Assembly (NCBI RefSeq): GCF_020991365.1
Contig: NZ_JAJLRA010000030.1
Location: forward strand, 1-64,000
Direction: 5' to 3'
From: Streptacidiphilus sp. ASG 303
GTDB lineage: Bacteria > Actinomycetota > Actinomycetes > Streptomycetales > Streptomycetaceae
DNA length: 64,000 bases
The position numbers and the translations under genes are program-made. Of this stretch, positions 17,860 through 25,835 are shown piece after piece (the stretch's first letter is position 1; every line of letters begins with the position of its first letter). The notes under the pieces are model-generated. The model was not told where the DNA came from. It ran no database searches and saw only the letters and a list, made by a program, of their open reading frames with translations.

Positions 17860-18341
17860 GGTAGTCGGCGGCGCTCGCCTGCCGCATCGGGCCCCGGTCG
17901 TAGGACCCCGGCCCGGGGTGCGGGGCCGCCGGACGGGACCGCCGGAGCCGGGCGCCGGAGGAGGGTGTCGGAGGGGGCCGGGAAGATCCCGTGAAGGGCC
18001 GGGGGAGACTCGGGGAAACCGGGGAGGGTACGGGTCCGAGAGTCCGTTCCTCGCTTCCGGGGGTGAACGCGGGCGGCCCGCGGGGCGGCCCGCGCGTTCA
18101 GTTCCTGGAGCCGGGCGCCGGTGGAGGGGGGGTGCGGCATCGGGGTTCCGGGGGCGCCCTGCCGGGGCGGGACGTTGCGGATGCCCGCCGGTGATGTGAT
18201 TTGGGTCACAAGTGACCGCCTATCGCTGACCGAGCGTGCCGGTCGATGTGCTCCCTGTGATTCAGTTCTTCTGGCAATTGGACGATAACCATTCAAGAAG
18301 CAACCAACGCGCTAGCAGTCGAGGACTCGGGGAGACCCCGC
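17860..18341. promoter_or_regulatory. Divergent regulatory region upstream of cdgB
   Basis: 482 bp without a gene. It holds a GGTCAC-AA-GTGACC inverted repeat at 18204-18217, which has BldD-like half-sites but does not match the published BldD spacing exactly. A TTCA-N16-GACGATAA arrangement (18261-18288) loosely resembles promoters of the sporulation sigma factor WhiG. The part after 18190 is clearly less GC-rich than its surroundings, as expected of a regulatory leader. Confidence 0.45.
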
Positions 18342-20135
18342 ATGGAAGCCGAGTCGGAGCCTTATGTCCGCTTGGCGACCCTTCGCACCTTGCACAGGGT
18401 CGTGGCGGACCTCAACGCTGCCCGGAGCCTGGCCGGGACCCTGCAGGCCGTCGTCGAGGGCGCGGTCAGCGGCATGGGGTTCGACGCGGCGGCCGTCAGT
18501 CTGGTGCGCCCCGACGGCGACCTCGTCATCGCGGCGGTGTGGGAGCTGCAGGAGACCGGGTGCGGCGGTCCCGGGGTGCTCCTCGGCCAGGTCGGCTCCC
18601 GCGAGTCCTGGGAGCGGCTGCTCAACGTCGGCGAGCACTGGGGCACGCTCCGCTTCGTCCCGTACGACCGCGGCTGGGCCATCGCCCCCGACATCCCCAG
18701 CTGGACCGGCGACGGCCCGATGCCGCGCGACGAGACCGACTGGCACCCCGCCGACGTGCTGCTCGCCCCCATGTACAGCCCGGGCGGGGAACTGCTCGGC
18801 GTGCTCTCGGTGGACCGGCCGCGCAACGGCAAGCGGCCGGGCGCGTGGACCCGCGAGGCCCTGGAGATGTTCTCCCTCCAGGCGTCCATCGCCATCGGCA
18901 ACGCTCGTCTACGCGCGGAGATGCAGCGGGCGCTCGCCCGCCTGGAGAAGGAGCAGCAGGCCCTGCGGGCCAGCGAGGAGAGCTTCCGCCAGGCCTTCGA
19001 GTACGCCCCCAGCGGCATGGCCATCACCGAGCTCCACGGCATGCAGCGCGGCAAGCTCTCCCGCGTCAACGACGCCCTGTGCCGCCTCCTCGGCCGCCCG
19101 CGCGCCGTCCTGCGGCGGCAGAGCTTCGCCGACCTCGTCCACCCCGAGGACCGCGCCCTGCTGGACCGGACCAGCGCCGAGGGCGGCCGCGCCGAGCTGC
19201 GGCTCTCCCGGCGCGACGGCAGCTACCTCTGGGTCTGCCTGCGCAACTCCGTCGTCGCCGACGCCTCCGAGGGGCCCCGCTTCCTGCTCACCCACGTCGA
19301 GGACATCGAGGACCGCAAGCGCCACGAGCTCCAGCTCGCCCACCGGGCCAGCCACGACGCCCTCACCGGCCTGCCCAACGGCGCCGAGCTGCGCACCCGC
19401 CTCAGCCTCCGGCTCTGCACCCTCCCGCAGGGCCCCGGCGGCGCGGCGGCGTACGGGACGGCCGCCCTCGGCGGTGCGAACGTCCCCCTCGGCGACAGCC
19501 TGGGCGCCGCCCTCGGCCTGGCGCCGGGGCCCGACCTGGAGGCCGCCCTCGGCGCCGACCTGGCCGTGCACGGCTACGGCGTGCCCGACGGCTACGGCCC
19601 GCAGGTCCTGGGCTCCCCCTACGGCTACGACCACGTCCACGCGGTCGTCCCGGACGCCGCCGCCCCGGACGCGCCGCAGCCCGGCGCCCCCGCCAAGGGC
19701 CTGGCGGTCATCTTCTGCGACCTGGACGGCTTCAAGTCCATCAACGACCGCTTCGGCCACAACGCCGGCGACGCGGTGCTGGTGGAGGTCGCCCGGAGGC
19801 TGCAGCACGTGGTCCGGGAGGGCGACACGGTGGCCCGGCTCGGCGGCGACGAGTTCGTGGTGCTCGCCGACAACATCGGGCGCGACGAGGCGAAGGACCT
19901 CGCCGGCCGGCTGCGCACGGCCGTCATCCCGCCGATGCGGATCGACGGGCGGGCCATGCGGGTCGGCGTGAGCCTCGGCATCGGCTGGGCGGGCTGCGGG
20001 ATGTCCATCGAGGAGGTCCTGCACACCGCCGACGAGCTGATGTACGTGGAGAAGCGCTCCCGCGGCGGCTCCTCGCGGGGCGCCCGCGGACCGCAGCACG
20101 GCGGCGGCCCGCGCTCCCACCGGCGCGCGGGCTGA
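18342..20135 (+). CDS. cdgB: GAF-PAS-GGDEF diguanylate cyclase (CdgB-like)
   Basis: 597 residues: a GAF domain (about 25-190), a short linking helix (190-212), a PAS/PAC domain (about 212-330) and a GGDEF domain. The active-site GGDEF is intact at 501-505 and the product-inhibition I-site RxxD (REGD, 492-495) lies five residues before it, so the protein should make cyclic di-GMP from two GTP and be feedback-inhibited. There is no EAL domain. About 90 residues of Gly/Ala/Pro/Tyr-rich sequence (360-453) interrupt the GGDEF domain between its first helix and the FCDLDGF strand. ATG at 18342 behind GGGGAG. In Streptomyces c-di-GMP controls development through BldD and RsiG-WhiG. Confidence 0.9.
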   Translation: MEAESEPYVRLATLRTLHRVVADLNAARSLAGTLQAVVEGAVSGMGFDAAAVSLVRPDGDLVIAAVWELQETGCGGPGVLLGQVGSRESWERLLNVGEHWGTLRFVPYDRGWAIAPDIPSWTGDGPMPRDETDWHPADVLLAPMYSPGGELLGVLSVDRPRNGKRPGAWTREALEMFSLQASIAIGNARLRAEMQRALARLEKEQQALRASEESFRQAFEYAPSGMAITELHGMQRGKLSRVNDALCRLLGRPRAVLRRQSFADLVHPEDRALLDRTSAEGGRAELRLSRRDGSYLWVCLRNSVVADASEGPRFLLTHVEDIEDRKRHELQLAHRASHDALTGLPNGAELRTRLSLRLCTLPQGPGGAAAYGTAALGGANVPLGDSLGAALGLAPGPDLEAALGADLAVHGYGVPDGYGPQVLGSPYGYDHVHAVVPDAAAPDAPQPGAPAKGLAVIFCDLDGFKSINDRFGHNAGDAVLVEVARRLQHVVREGDTVARLGGDEFVVLADNIGRDEAKDLAGRLRTAVIPPMRIDGRAMRVGVSLGIGWAGCGMSIEEVLHTADELMYVEKRSRGGSSRGARGPQHGGGPRSHRRAG

Positions 20136-20543
20136 CGGTCCGCCACCGGGCCCCGGGGCCGCCGGTCCTCCCCGGGCCGCCCGGGGCCGGCGCGTCCGCC
20201 GTGGGCCCCGCCCCAGGGCGCGGCGGAGGGCCGCGCGCGCCCCGCGCGCGCCCTGCGCGCGGCCCCGGGCGGCGGTGCACCCGGCCGCCGTCCCGGCGCC
20301 GGACGGGCACCACGGCACCGTTCGTGCTCGTCACCCGTCCGGGGTAAGGTGCCACGGGTACGGGTGTCCTATGTCTCGACTCGCGGCCGTGCGCCGCGGA
20401 CACGAATCGATCATGTGCTCAGACCTGCCGCCTCGACCGTCCGCCCTCCGGCCGCACACGTCCCCGCTTCCGGGTGAACCGTGCGGCCCCGGCGCGCGTC
20501 CTCATGGTGGCCAGGCCTACCGCAGTGGGGAGTTGACGACCGC
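20136..20543 (+). other. 408-bp intergenic region with a possible coupled short ORF
   Basis: A GC-only inverted repeat near 20228-20266 may terminate cdgB. An ATG at 20371 opens a 58-codon frame whose TGA overlaps the ATG of the next gene (ATGA at 20544-20547). That arrangement would allow translational coupling, but the frame has no clear ribosome-binding site and no recognisable protein, so it may be chance. Confidence 0.35.
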
Positions 20544-21470
20544 ATGACGGCCGGCAGCAATGGAGTGCCCGAGGACGACGACCCGTTCGCCTACCTCTAC
20601 CGCCCGGCGGGCGGCGGCGGTGCGGGCCAGGAGGGCGTGGCCGCCAACGCGGCGACCGCCGTCCAGCAGCCAGGCGTCCCCCGCACGTCCTACGCCCACC
20701 CGACCCAGGTGGGCCGTACCCAGTACGGCCAGCGGCCGCCGCAGCAGCCCGCCTACGGCCAGACCGTGCCCCCCCAGCACACCCCCTACGCCCAGCACTC
20801 CCGGCCGCAGCCGGGCGGCGACGGCCACGGCGGCCGTGCGGCGGCGCGGGGCGGTGCGGGCGGGCGCAGCCGGGCGGTGCTCCTCGGCGCGGTCGCGGTG
20901 GCGGCCGCCGTCGCGGTCGGCGTGACCGTCGCCTTCATGGGCGGCGACGACAAGGACGCCAAGGCGGGCCCCGCGACCCAGGTCTCCCCGTCCACCGCGT
21001 CCTCCGCCCCGGCCTCGCCGAGCGGGCCGGCGTCGCCGGCCGCCTCCACCGACCCGGTGGTGGACGCCTCCGCGCTCCAGGTGCAGAACGGCGGGCAGGC
21101 GTCCGACGTCAAGGGGGCGAAGTCCTCCGACAGGAAGTACGTGGTGCTCCAGCAGGGGACCACCCTCACCTGGACCCTCCAGGCGCCCGCGGACGGCCCG
21201 CAGTCCCTCTGGGTGCACTACAGCAACGCGGCCGGCGACGCCCAGGCCGCCGTGACCGTGAACGGCAGGCCGCACACCGGCGGCATCGGCCTCAGGAACT
21301 ACGCCCACCAGAAGGACGCGGCCCACTCCTGGGTCTCGTCCTACGTCTACCCGGACCTCCAGCCGGGGGCGAACACCGTGGTCATCACCTGCGACAACCC
21401 GGCCTGCGCCGGGATCCTGGTGGACCGTGTGGCGCTCACCCCCCGGTCCGTCCAGAAGTTCCCGGGCTGA
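20544..21470 (+). CDS. Membrane-anchored protein with CBM-like C-terminal domain
   Basis: 308 residues. A cytoplasmic Gln/Pro/Tyr-rich N-terminus (about 1-105) precedes one transmembrane helix (about 113-133, VLLGAVAVAAAVAVGVTVAF), a Ser/Ala/Pro linker, and a C-terminal beta-sandwich (about 175-308). The sandwich has features of CBM35/CBM6-like sugar-binding folds: QGTTLTWTLQAP, LWVHYSNAAGDAQAAVTVNG, PGANTVVITCDNPACAGILVDRVAL. The two cysteines in CDNPAC probably form a local disulfide outside the cell. ATG at 20544 behind GGGGAG. A carbohydrate- or wall-binding surface role is likely; the ligand is unknown. Confidence 0.8.
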   Translation: MTAGSNGVPEDDDPFAYLYRPAGGGGAGQEGVAANAATAVQQPGVPRTSYAHPTQVGRTQYGQRPPQQPAYGQTVPPQHTPYAQHSRPQPGGDGHGGRAAARGGAGGRSRAVLLGAVAVAAAVAVGVTVAFMGGDDKDAKAGPATQVSPSTASSAPASPSGPASPAASTDPVVDASALQVQNGGQASDVKGAKSSDRKYVVLQQGTTLTWTLQAPADGPQSLWVHYSNAAGDAQAAVTVNGRPHTGGIGLRNYAHQKDAAHSWVSSYVYPDLQPGANTVVITCDNPACAGILVDRVALTPRSVQKFPG

Positions 21471-21483
21471 CGCGACGTCACAG

Positions 21484-21515
21484 GGCGCCCCCGGACCGCA
21501 CGGTCCGGGGGCGCC
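21484..21515. terminator. Bidirectional terminator
   Basis: Perfect 14-bp arms at 21484-21497 and 21502-21515 with a GCAC loop, between the convergent CBM-like gene and nagA. Confidence 0.85.
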
Positions 21516-21521
21516 GGTGCG

Positions 21522-22721
21522 TCAGGCCGCGCGGACCGGGGCGAGGCGGTCGGCGCCGGTGACCCAGCGGCCGCGGCGCATCACCGCGACCAGGTCGTAG
21601 GACGCGGAGTCCAGGACCACCAGGTCCGCGTACCGGCCGGCCTCCAGCGAGCCGACGTCGGCGGAGAGGCCCAGCAGGGCGGCCGGGTTGGCCGACAGCA
21701 TCCGCACCGCGTCGGTGAGGGAGAACCCGGCGACGGTGACGGCCCGTCGGAAGGCGGTGTCCAGGGTGAGGGTCGACCCCGCGATGGCGCCGCCCTCGAC
21801 GAGGCGGGCCACCCCGCCCGACACCTCGACCTCCAGCGGCCCCAGCGGGTAGCGCCCGTCGCCCATGCCCGCCGCACCCATGGCGTCGGTGACGAGGGCG
21901 ACCCGTGAGGCGCCCGCCGCATCGGCGGCGAGCCGCAGGACGGCGGGGTGCAGGTGGACGCCGTCGTTCACCAGCTCCACCGTCACCCGCTCGTCCTCCA
22001 GCAGCGCCACCACCGGGCCCGGCTCGCGGTGGTGGATCGCGGGCATCGCGTTGAAGAGGTGCGTGGCGACGGTGGCGCCCGCGTCGACCGCCCGCAGGGT
22101 GGTGGCGTGGTCGGCGTCGGTGTGGCCGACGGCGGCGACCACGCCGAGGTCGGCGAGGAGCCGCACCGACTCCAGGCCGCCGGGCAGCTCCGGTGCGAGG
22201 GTGACCATGCGGGCGGCGCCCCGGGCGGCCTCCACCAGGCGGCGGACCACCGCCGGGTCCGGGTCGCGCAGCAGGTCCGGCCGGTGGGCGCCGCACCGGC
22301 CGCGGGCGATGAACGGCCCCTCGAAGTGGACGCCCGCCAGGACGCCGTCCTCGACCAGCTCGGAGAGGACCGCCGCCTGGCGGCAGAGCTCGTCGAGCCC
22401 CCCGGTGACGGTGCTCGCCATGGTCGTGGTGGTGCCGTGCTCCAGGTGGGTGCGGGCGGCGCGCAGCGCCTCCTCGGCGTTCCCGGAGGCGTAGGAGGCG
22501 CCGCCGCCGCCGTGGACGTGCAGGTCCACGAAGCCGGGGACCACCGTGCGGCCGGCCAGGTCCAGCGCGCCCGGCAGGGGGTCGGGGCCGGCCGGGCCGG
22601 AGGCGGTGATGCGGCCGCCCTCGACGGCCAGCACCCCGTCCTCGACGACGCCGGACGGGAGGACCAGCCGGGCGCCGGCCAGCACGGTGCGGTCGGCGCC
22701 GGGGCGGATGGGGGCGGTCAC
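21522..22721 (-). CDS. nagA: N-acetylglucosamine-6-phosphate deacetylase
   Basis: 399 residues of the amidohydrolase NagA family. The metal-binding HVH sits in GFVDLHVHGGGG (about 64-74), the metal-ligand glutamate in HFEGPF, histidines in GHTDA and HLFNAM, and the catalytic aspartate in VTDAMGAAG. It removes acetate from GlcNAc-6-phosphate to give glucosamine-6-phosphate, the step that also sets the level of the DasR effectors. Its GTG start overlaps the nagK stop by four bases (22718-22721), so the two are translationally coupled and share the DasR-like operators upstream of nagK. A terminator follows directly. Confidence 0.95.
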   Translation of the reverse strand: MTAPIRPGADRTVLAGARLVLPSGVVEDGVLAVEGGRITASGPAGPDPLPGALDLAGRTVVPGFVDLHVHGGGGASYASGNAEEALRAARTHLEHGTTTTMASTVTGGLDELCRQAAVLSELVEDGVLAGVHFEGPFIARGRCGAHRPDLLRDPDPAVVRRLVEAARGAARMVTLAPELPGGLESVRLLADLGVVAAVGHTDADHATTLRAVDAGATVATHLFNAMPAIHHREPGPVVALLEDERVTVELVNDGVHLHPAVLRLAADAAGASRVALVTDAMGAAGMGDGRYPLGPLEVEVSGGVARLVEGGAIAGSTLTLDTAFRRAVTVAGFSLTDAVRMLSANPAALLGLSADVGSLEAGRYADLVVLDSASYDLVAVMRRGRWVTGADRLAPVRAA

Positions 22722-23800
22722 GCGGTCACCTCCGGGGTGAGCGGGTCGCGGCCGTGCGGGTCGGGCGCGGACGGGTCGGGCGCGGACGGGTCGGGGGCGG
22801 GCAGGTCCCGCGGGGGCGGTCCCTGCGCGGGCGGGCCCCCGGCGGCCGGTCCGTCGGCGGGCAGGCCGCTGTCGAGCAGGCCGTGGTCGAGCAGGTCGCG
22901 GGCGAGCAGGCCCGCGCCCAGGCACGCGGCGCCGTCCCCGAGCGCCGCCGCCACGATCACCGGCGGCACCTGGAACGTGAGCCGTTCCGCCACGGCGGCG
23001 CGCAGCGGCCCCAGCAGCGTCTCCCCGGCCCCGGCCAGCCCGCCGCCGACGATCACCGTGGACGGGTCGAGCAGGCTCTGGCAGAGGACGAGGCCGTCGG
23101 CGAGGGCGTCGACGGCGGTCCGCCAGACCTCCGCCGCCGCCGGGTCGCCGGCCTCGACGGCGCGGGCGCAGGCGGCGGCGTCGGCCGCCGGGTCGCCGCT
23201 CGCGGCCGCCCAGGCCCGGCCGATGGCGGAGGCCGACGCCAGGGTCTCCAGGCAGCCGCGCGCGCCGCAGCCGCACGGCGGTCCGCCGGGGCGCACCACC
23301 ACGTGCCCGACCTCGCCCCCGTACCCGTGGGCCCCCGCCTCGATGCGGCCGCCGATGCCGATGGCCCCGGCGATGCCGGTGCCCAGCGCGACGAAGAGGA
23401 AGCGGTCGACGCCGCGGCCGGCCCCGATCCGGCCCTCGGCGAGGCCGCCGGAGCGGACGTCGTGGCCGAGGGCGACCGGCACGCCGCCGAGCCGTTCGGA
23501 GAGCAGGCGGCGCAGCGGGACGTCGCGCCAGCCGAGGTTGGCGGAGAAGACGGCGGTGCCGCTCCGCTCGTCCAGCGTGCCGGGGACCGCGACGCCGGCC
23601 GCGGCGGGCGGGCCGCCGTGGCGGGTGCGGGCCTCCTCGGCGAGGTCGGCGGCGAAGTCGAGGACGGCGGCGACCACGGCGTCGGGCCCGTGCTCCCGGC
23701 CGGTGGGGCGGCGGGCCTGGTGGAGCGGCGTGCCGTCGGCGGCGACCAGGGCCGCCTTCATGCCGGTGCCGCCCACATCGAGTGCGAGGACGTGGGTCAC
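22718..23800 (-). CDS. nagK: ROK-family N-acetylglucosamine kinase
   Basis: 360 residues. The ATP-binding LALDVGGTGMKAAL is at the N-terminus, the ROK zinc motif CGCGARGCLE around residues 174-183, and the catalytic base lies in the ALGHDV region. It phosphorylates intracellular GlcNAc, supplying nagA. GTG start at 23800. The last 55 or so residues are a Pro/Asp/Ala-rich tail containing three APDPS units encoded by a 15-bp tandem repeat (about 22756-22800), not part of the ROK fold. Two DasR-type operators lie 28-65 bp upstream. The operon with nagA supports GlcNAc rather than glucose as substrate. Confidence 0.92.
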   Translation of the reverse strand: MTHVLALDVGGTGMKAALVAADGTPLHQARRPTGREHGPDAVVAAVLDFAADLAEEARTRHGGPPAAAGVAVPGTLDERSGTAVFSANLGWRDVPLRRLLSERLGGVPVALGHDVRSGGLAEGRIGAGRGVDRFLFVALGTGIAGAIGIGGRIEAGAHGYGGEVGHVVVRPGGPPCGCGARGCLETLASASAIGRAWAAASGDPAADAAACARAVEAGDPAAAEVWRTAVDALADGLVLCQSLLDPSTVIVGGGLAGAGETLLGPLRAAVAERLTFQVPPVIVAAALGDGAACLGAGLLARDLLDHGLLDSGLPADGPAAGGPPAQGPPPRDLPAPDPSAPDPSAPDPHGRDPLTPEVTA

Positions 23801-23827
23801 GGGGACAGTCTGTCCCGGTTGCCGGGC

Positions 23828-23843
23828 AGAGGTCTAGTCCAGT
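23828..23843. promoter_or_regulatory. Candidate DasR operator, nagK-proximal
   Basis: AGAGGTCTAGTCCAGT matches the DasR consensus ACTGGTCTAGACCAGT at 13 of 16 positions and lies 28 bp upstream of nagK. Confidence 0.7.
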
Positions 23844-23849
23844 TCGGTG

Positions 23850-23865
23850 ATTGGTCTGGTCCACG
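23850..23865. promoter_or_regulatory. Candidate DasR operator, nagK-distal
   Basis: ATTGGTCTGGTCCACG matches the DasR consensus at about 12 of 16 positions. The two sites are 22 bp centre to centre, roughly two helical turns, so dimers could bind the same face. Confidence 0.65.
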
Positions 23866-23930
23866 CCCGGCCGGCCGCACCCCGCCCGGACGGGTGTGCG
23901 GACCGGCATCTGGCCCGGACCGCACGGGAA

Positions 23931-23973
23931 CGGCCCGGGGGCGGCACACGCACGGTGTGCCGCCCCCGGGCCG
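23931..23973 (-). terminator. Terminator after the cupin gene
   Basis: Perfect 19-bp arms at 23931-23949 and 23955-23973. A threefold CCGTCGCGGG-like repeat follows at about 23971-24002. Confidence 0.8.
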
Positions 23974-24065
23974 TCGCGGGCCGTCGCGGGGCGTCGCGGG
24001 CCCTCCCGGCCCTCGTCCGTCCGGGCCCCCGTGCCCCCGTGGCCCGGGCGGGGCCGCCCCGCCGG

Positions 24066-24425
24066 TCAGGGCAGGGTGACCTGGTACACCTTCCGCAGCG
24101 TCTCGTGGACGGTCCACACCGTGCGGTCCCCGGCCCGCAGCACCGCCGCGTCGCCGGGCCCCAGCTCCAGCACCGGGCCGCCCTCCACCTCCACCGTGGC
24201 GCGTCCCTCCAGCACCACGAACAGCTCGTCCGCCTCGGTGTCCGTCACCACGCCCGGCGTGATCTGCCACACGCCCCGGACCACCCTCCCGTCCGGCGAC
24301 TCCCCCAGCACCCGTCCGGACACCTCGGGGCTGCCGGAGACGACCTGCCCCGGGTCCAGGGGCTCGGGCTCCAGCTCCAGGTCGGGGACGTGCACGGCGA
24401 AACTCGGCGCGGGTGCGATGCTCAT
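24066..24425 (-). CDS. Cupin-domain protein (DUF861-like)
   Basis: 119 residues forming one small cupin barrel: RVVRGVWQITPGVVTDTEADELFVVLEGRATV is the first cupin box (fragments RGVWQITPG, DELFVVLEG) and LGPGDAAVLRAGDRTVWTVHET the second (GPGDAAVLR, TVWTV). The pattern resembles DUF861/EutQ-like cupins with W and E at the usual positions and few metal-binding histidines, so metal binding is doubtful. ATG at 24425. It is divergent from the DUF3263 gene and ends at a strong terminator. A role in binding a small acid or sugar derivative is possible but unsupported. Confidence 0.85.
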   Translation of the reverse strand: MSIAPAPSFAVHVPDLELEPEPLDPGQVVSGSPEVSGRVLGESPDGRVVRGVWQITPGVVTDTEADELFVVLEGRATVEVEGGPVLELGPGDAAVLRAGDRTVWTVHETLRKVYQVTLP

Positions 24426-24542
24426 GGGGAGGGAGGCCAGCCGCCGCCGGACGCCCCGGGCAGGAGCAGAGTGCGTCAGAGGCGGCGGGCAGAATGACAG
24501 GTCGTACCGCAGTTCGTGCCGTCGGACCGGGAGGAGGCCCTG

Positions 24543-24776
24543 ATGGACGCCTCGCCCCTCAGTGACCGCGACCGCGCGGTCCTCGCCCTCGAGGCGCGCC
24601 AGTGGCGCACGCCGGGCGCCAAGGAGCAGGCCATCCGGGAGGAGCTCGGCATCTCCCCGGCCCGCTACTACCAGCTGCTGGGCGGCCTGCTGGACCGCCC
24701 CGAGGCGCTCGCCCACGCGCCGGTGCTCGTCAACCGCCTCCGCCGGATCCGCGAGTCGCGCCGCGGCCACCGCTGA
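24543..24776 (+). CDS. DUF3263 helix-turn-helix-like protein
   Basis: 77 residues: LSDRDRAVLALEARQW, then KEQAIREELGISPARYYQLLGGLLD, then a basic C-terminus (VNRLRRIRESRRGHR). The middle part reads as a helix-turn-helix (GISPARYYQLLGGLL), consistent with the actinobacterial DUF3263 family of small presumed DNA-binding proteins. ATG at 24543 with an ideal GGGAGGAGG. In relatives as I recall the gene sits beside otsB, as here (143 bp upstream). Confidence 0.88.
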   Translation: MDASPLSDRDRAVLALEARQWRTPGAKEQAIREELGISPARYYQLLGGLLDRPEALAHAPVLVNRLRRIRESRRGHR

Positions 24777-24919
24777 GCGGCCGCCCGGCCGCCACGGCCC
24801 CAGGGGTCGCGGCGGCGGCCGGTCCGCTGCGGCGGACGTGCCGCCCCGGGCCCGGGCGGCACGCCCGGCATCCGCCGCGCCCGGGCTTGACCGCCCCCCG
24901 CGTGGGTAGTGTCGCCGAC

Positions 24920-25774
24920 ATGGGCATCCCCGAGCCGACCACCGCCGCAGGGGCGGAGGGTCTCGCCGCGCTGGCCGCGGACCCGTCGCACGCCGTCGTC
25001 GCCCTCGACTTCGACGGCACCCTGGCCCCCATCGTCCCCGACCCCGACAGCGCGCGCGCCCACCCCGGCGCCGTGCCCGCGCTGGCCCGGCTGGCCCCGC
25101 TGGTGGGCGCCGTCGCCGTCGTCACCGGCCGCCCGGCCGGCGTCGCCGTGCGGTACGGGGGCTTCGCCGGCGTGCCCGGCCTGGAGCACCTGGTCGTCCT
25201 CGGCCACTACGGGGCCGAGCGGTGGGACGCCGTCACCGGCGAGGTCCGGGCCCCCGGCGTCCACCCGGGCGTCGCCGCCGTCCGCGCCGAGCTGCCCGGG
25301 TTCCTCGACCGGATCGGCGCCTGGGAGGGCACCTGGGTGGAGGACAAGGGCCGCGCGGTCGCCGTCCACACCCGCCGCACCGAGGACCCCGACACCGCCC
25401 TGGCGCAGCTGCGCGAACCCCTGCTGCGCCTGGCCGGGGAGCACGGCCTGGTGGGCGAGCCCGGCCGCATGGTGCTGGAGCTGCGCCCGCCCGGGGTCGA
25501 CAAGGGCGTGGCGCTCGGCGACTTCCTGCACGAGCGCAAGGCCCGGTCGGTGCTCTACGCGGGCGACGACCTGGGCGACCTGGCGGCCTACGCCGCCGTC
25601 GAGCAGCTGCGCGGCGAGGGCGTCCCCGGACTGCTGGTCTGCAGCGCCACCGCCGACGGCGAGGCGCCCGTCCGGGAGCTCCAGGACCGCGCCGACCTGG
25701 TCGTCCCCGGCCCGGCGGGCGTGGTCGCCCTGCTCGACGCCCTCGCGGACGTGCTGGGGGCGCCCCGCGCGTAG
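24920..25774 (+). CDS. otsB: Trehalose-6-phosphate phosphatase
   Basis: 284 residues of the HAD superfamily. Motif I is DFDGT at residues 30-34, VVTGRP is motif II, and GDDLGDLAAY near the C-terminus is motif IV. The cap domain contains GHYGAERW and VEDKGRAVAVHTR, as in OtsB. It removes phosphate from trehalose-6-phosphate. It converges on otsA, which makes the substrate, across a shared terminator, so the two are adjacent but separately transcribed. ATG at 24920. Confidence 0.94.
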   Translation: MGIPEPTTAAGAEGLAALAADPSHAVVALDFDGTLAPIVPDPDSARAHPGAVPALARLAPLVGAVAVVTGRPAGVAVRYGGFAGVPGLEHLVVLGHYGAERWDAVTGEVRAPGVHPGVAAVRAELPGFLDRIGAWEGTWVEDKGRAVAVHTRRTEDPDTALAQLREPLLRLAGEHGLVGEPGRMVLELRPPGVDKGVALGDFLHERKARSVLYAGDDLGDLAAYAAVEQLRGEGVPGLLVCSATADGEAPVRELQDRADLVVPGPAGVVALLDALADVLGAPRA

Positions 25775-25785
25775 TCCGCACGGCC

Positions 25786-25818
25786 GACGGCCGGCGTGCC
25801 CGGGGCACGCCGGCCGTC
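25786..25818. terminator. Bidirectional terminator between otsB and otsA
   Basis: 16-bp arms at 25786-25801 and 25803-25818 around one base, in the 61-bp gap between the convergent genes. Confidence 0.75.
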
Positions 25819-25835
25819 CGGCGCGGCTCAGCTGC

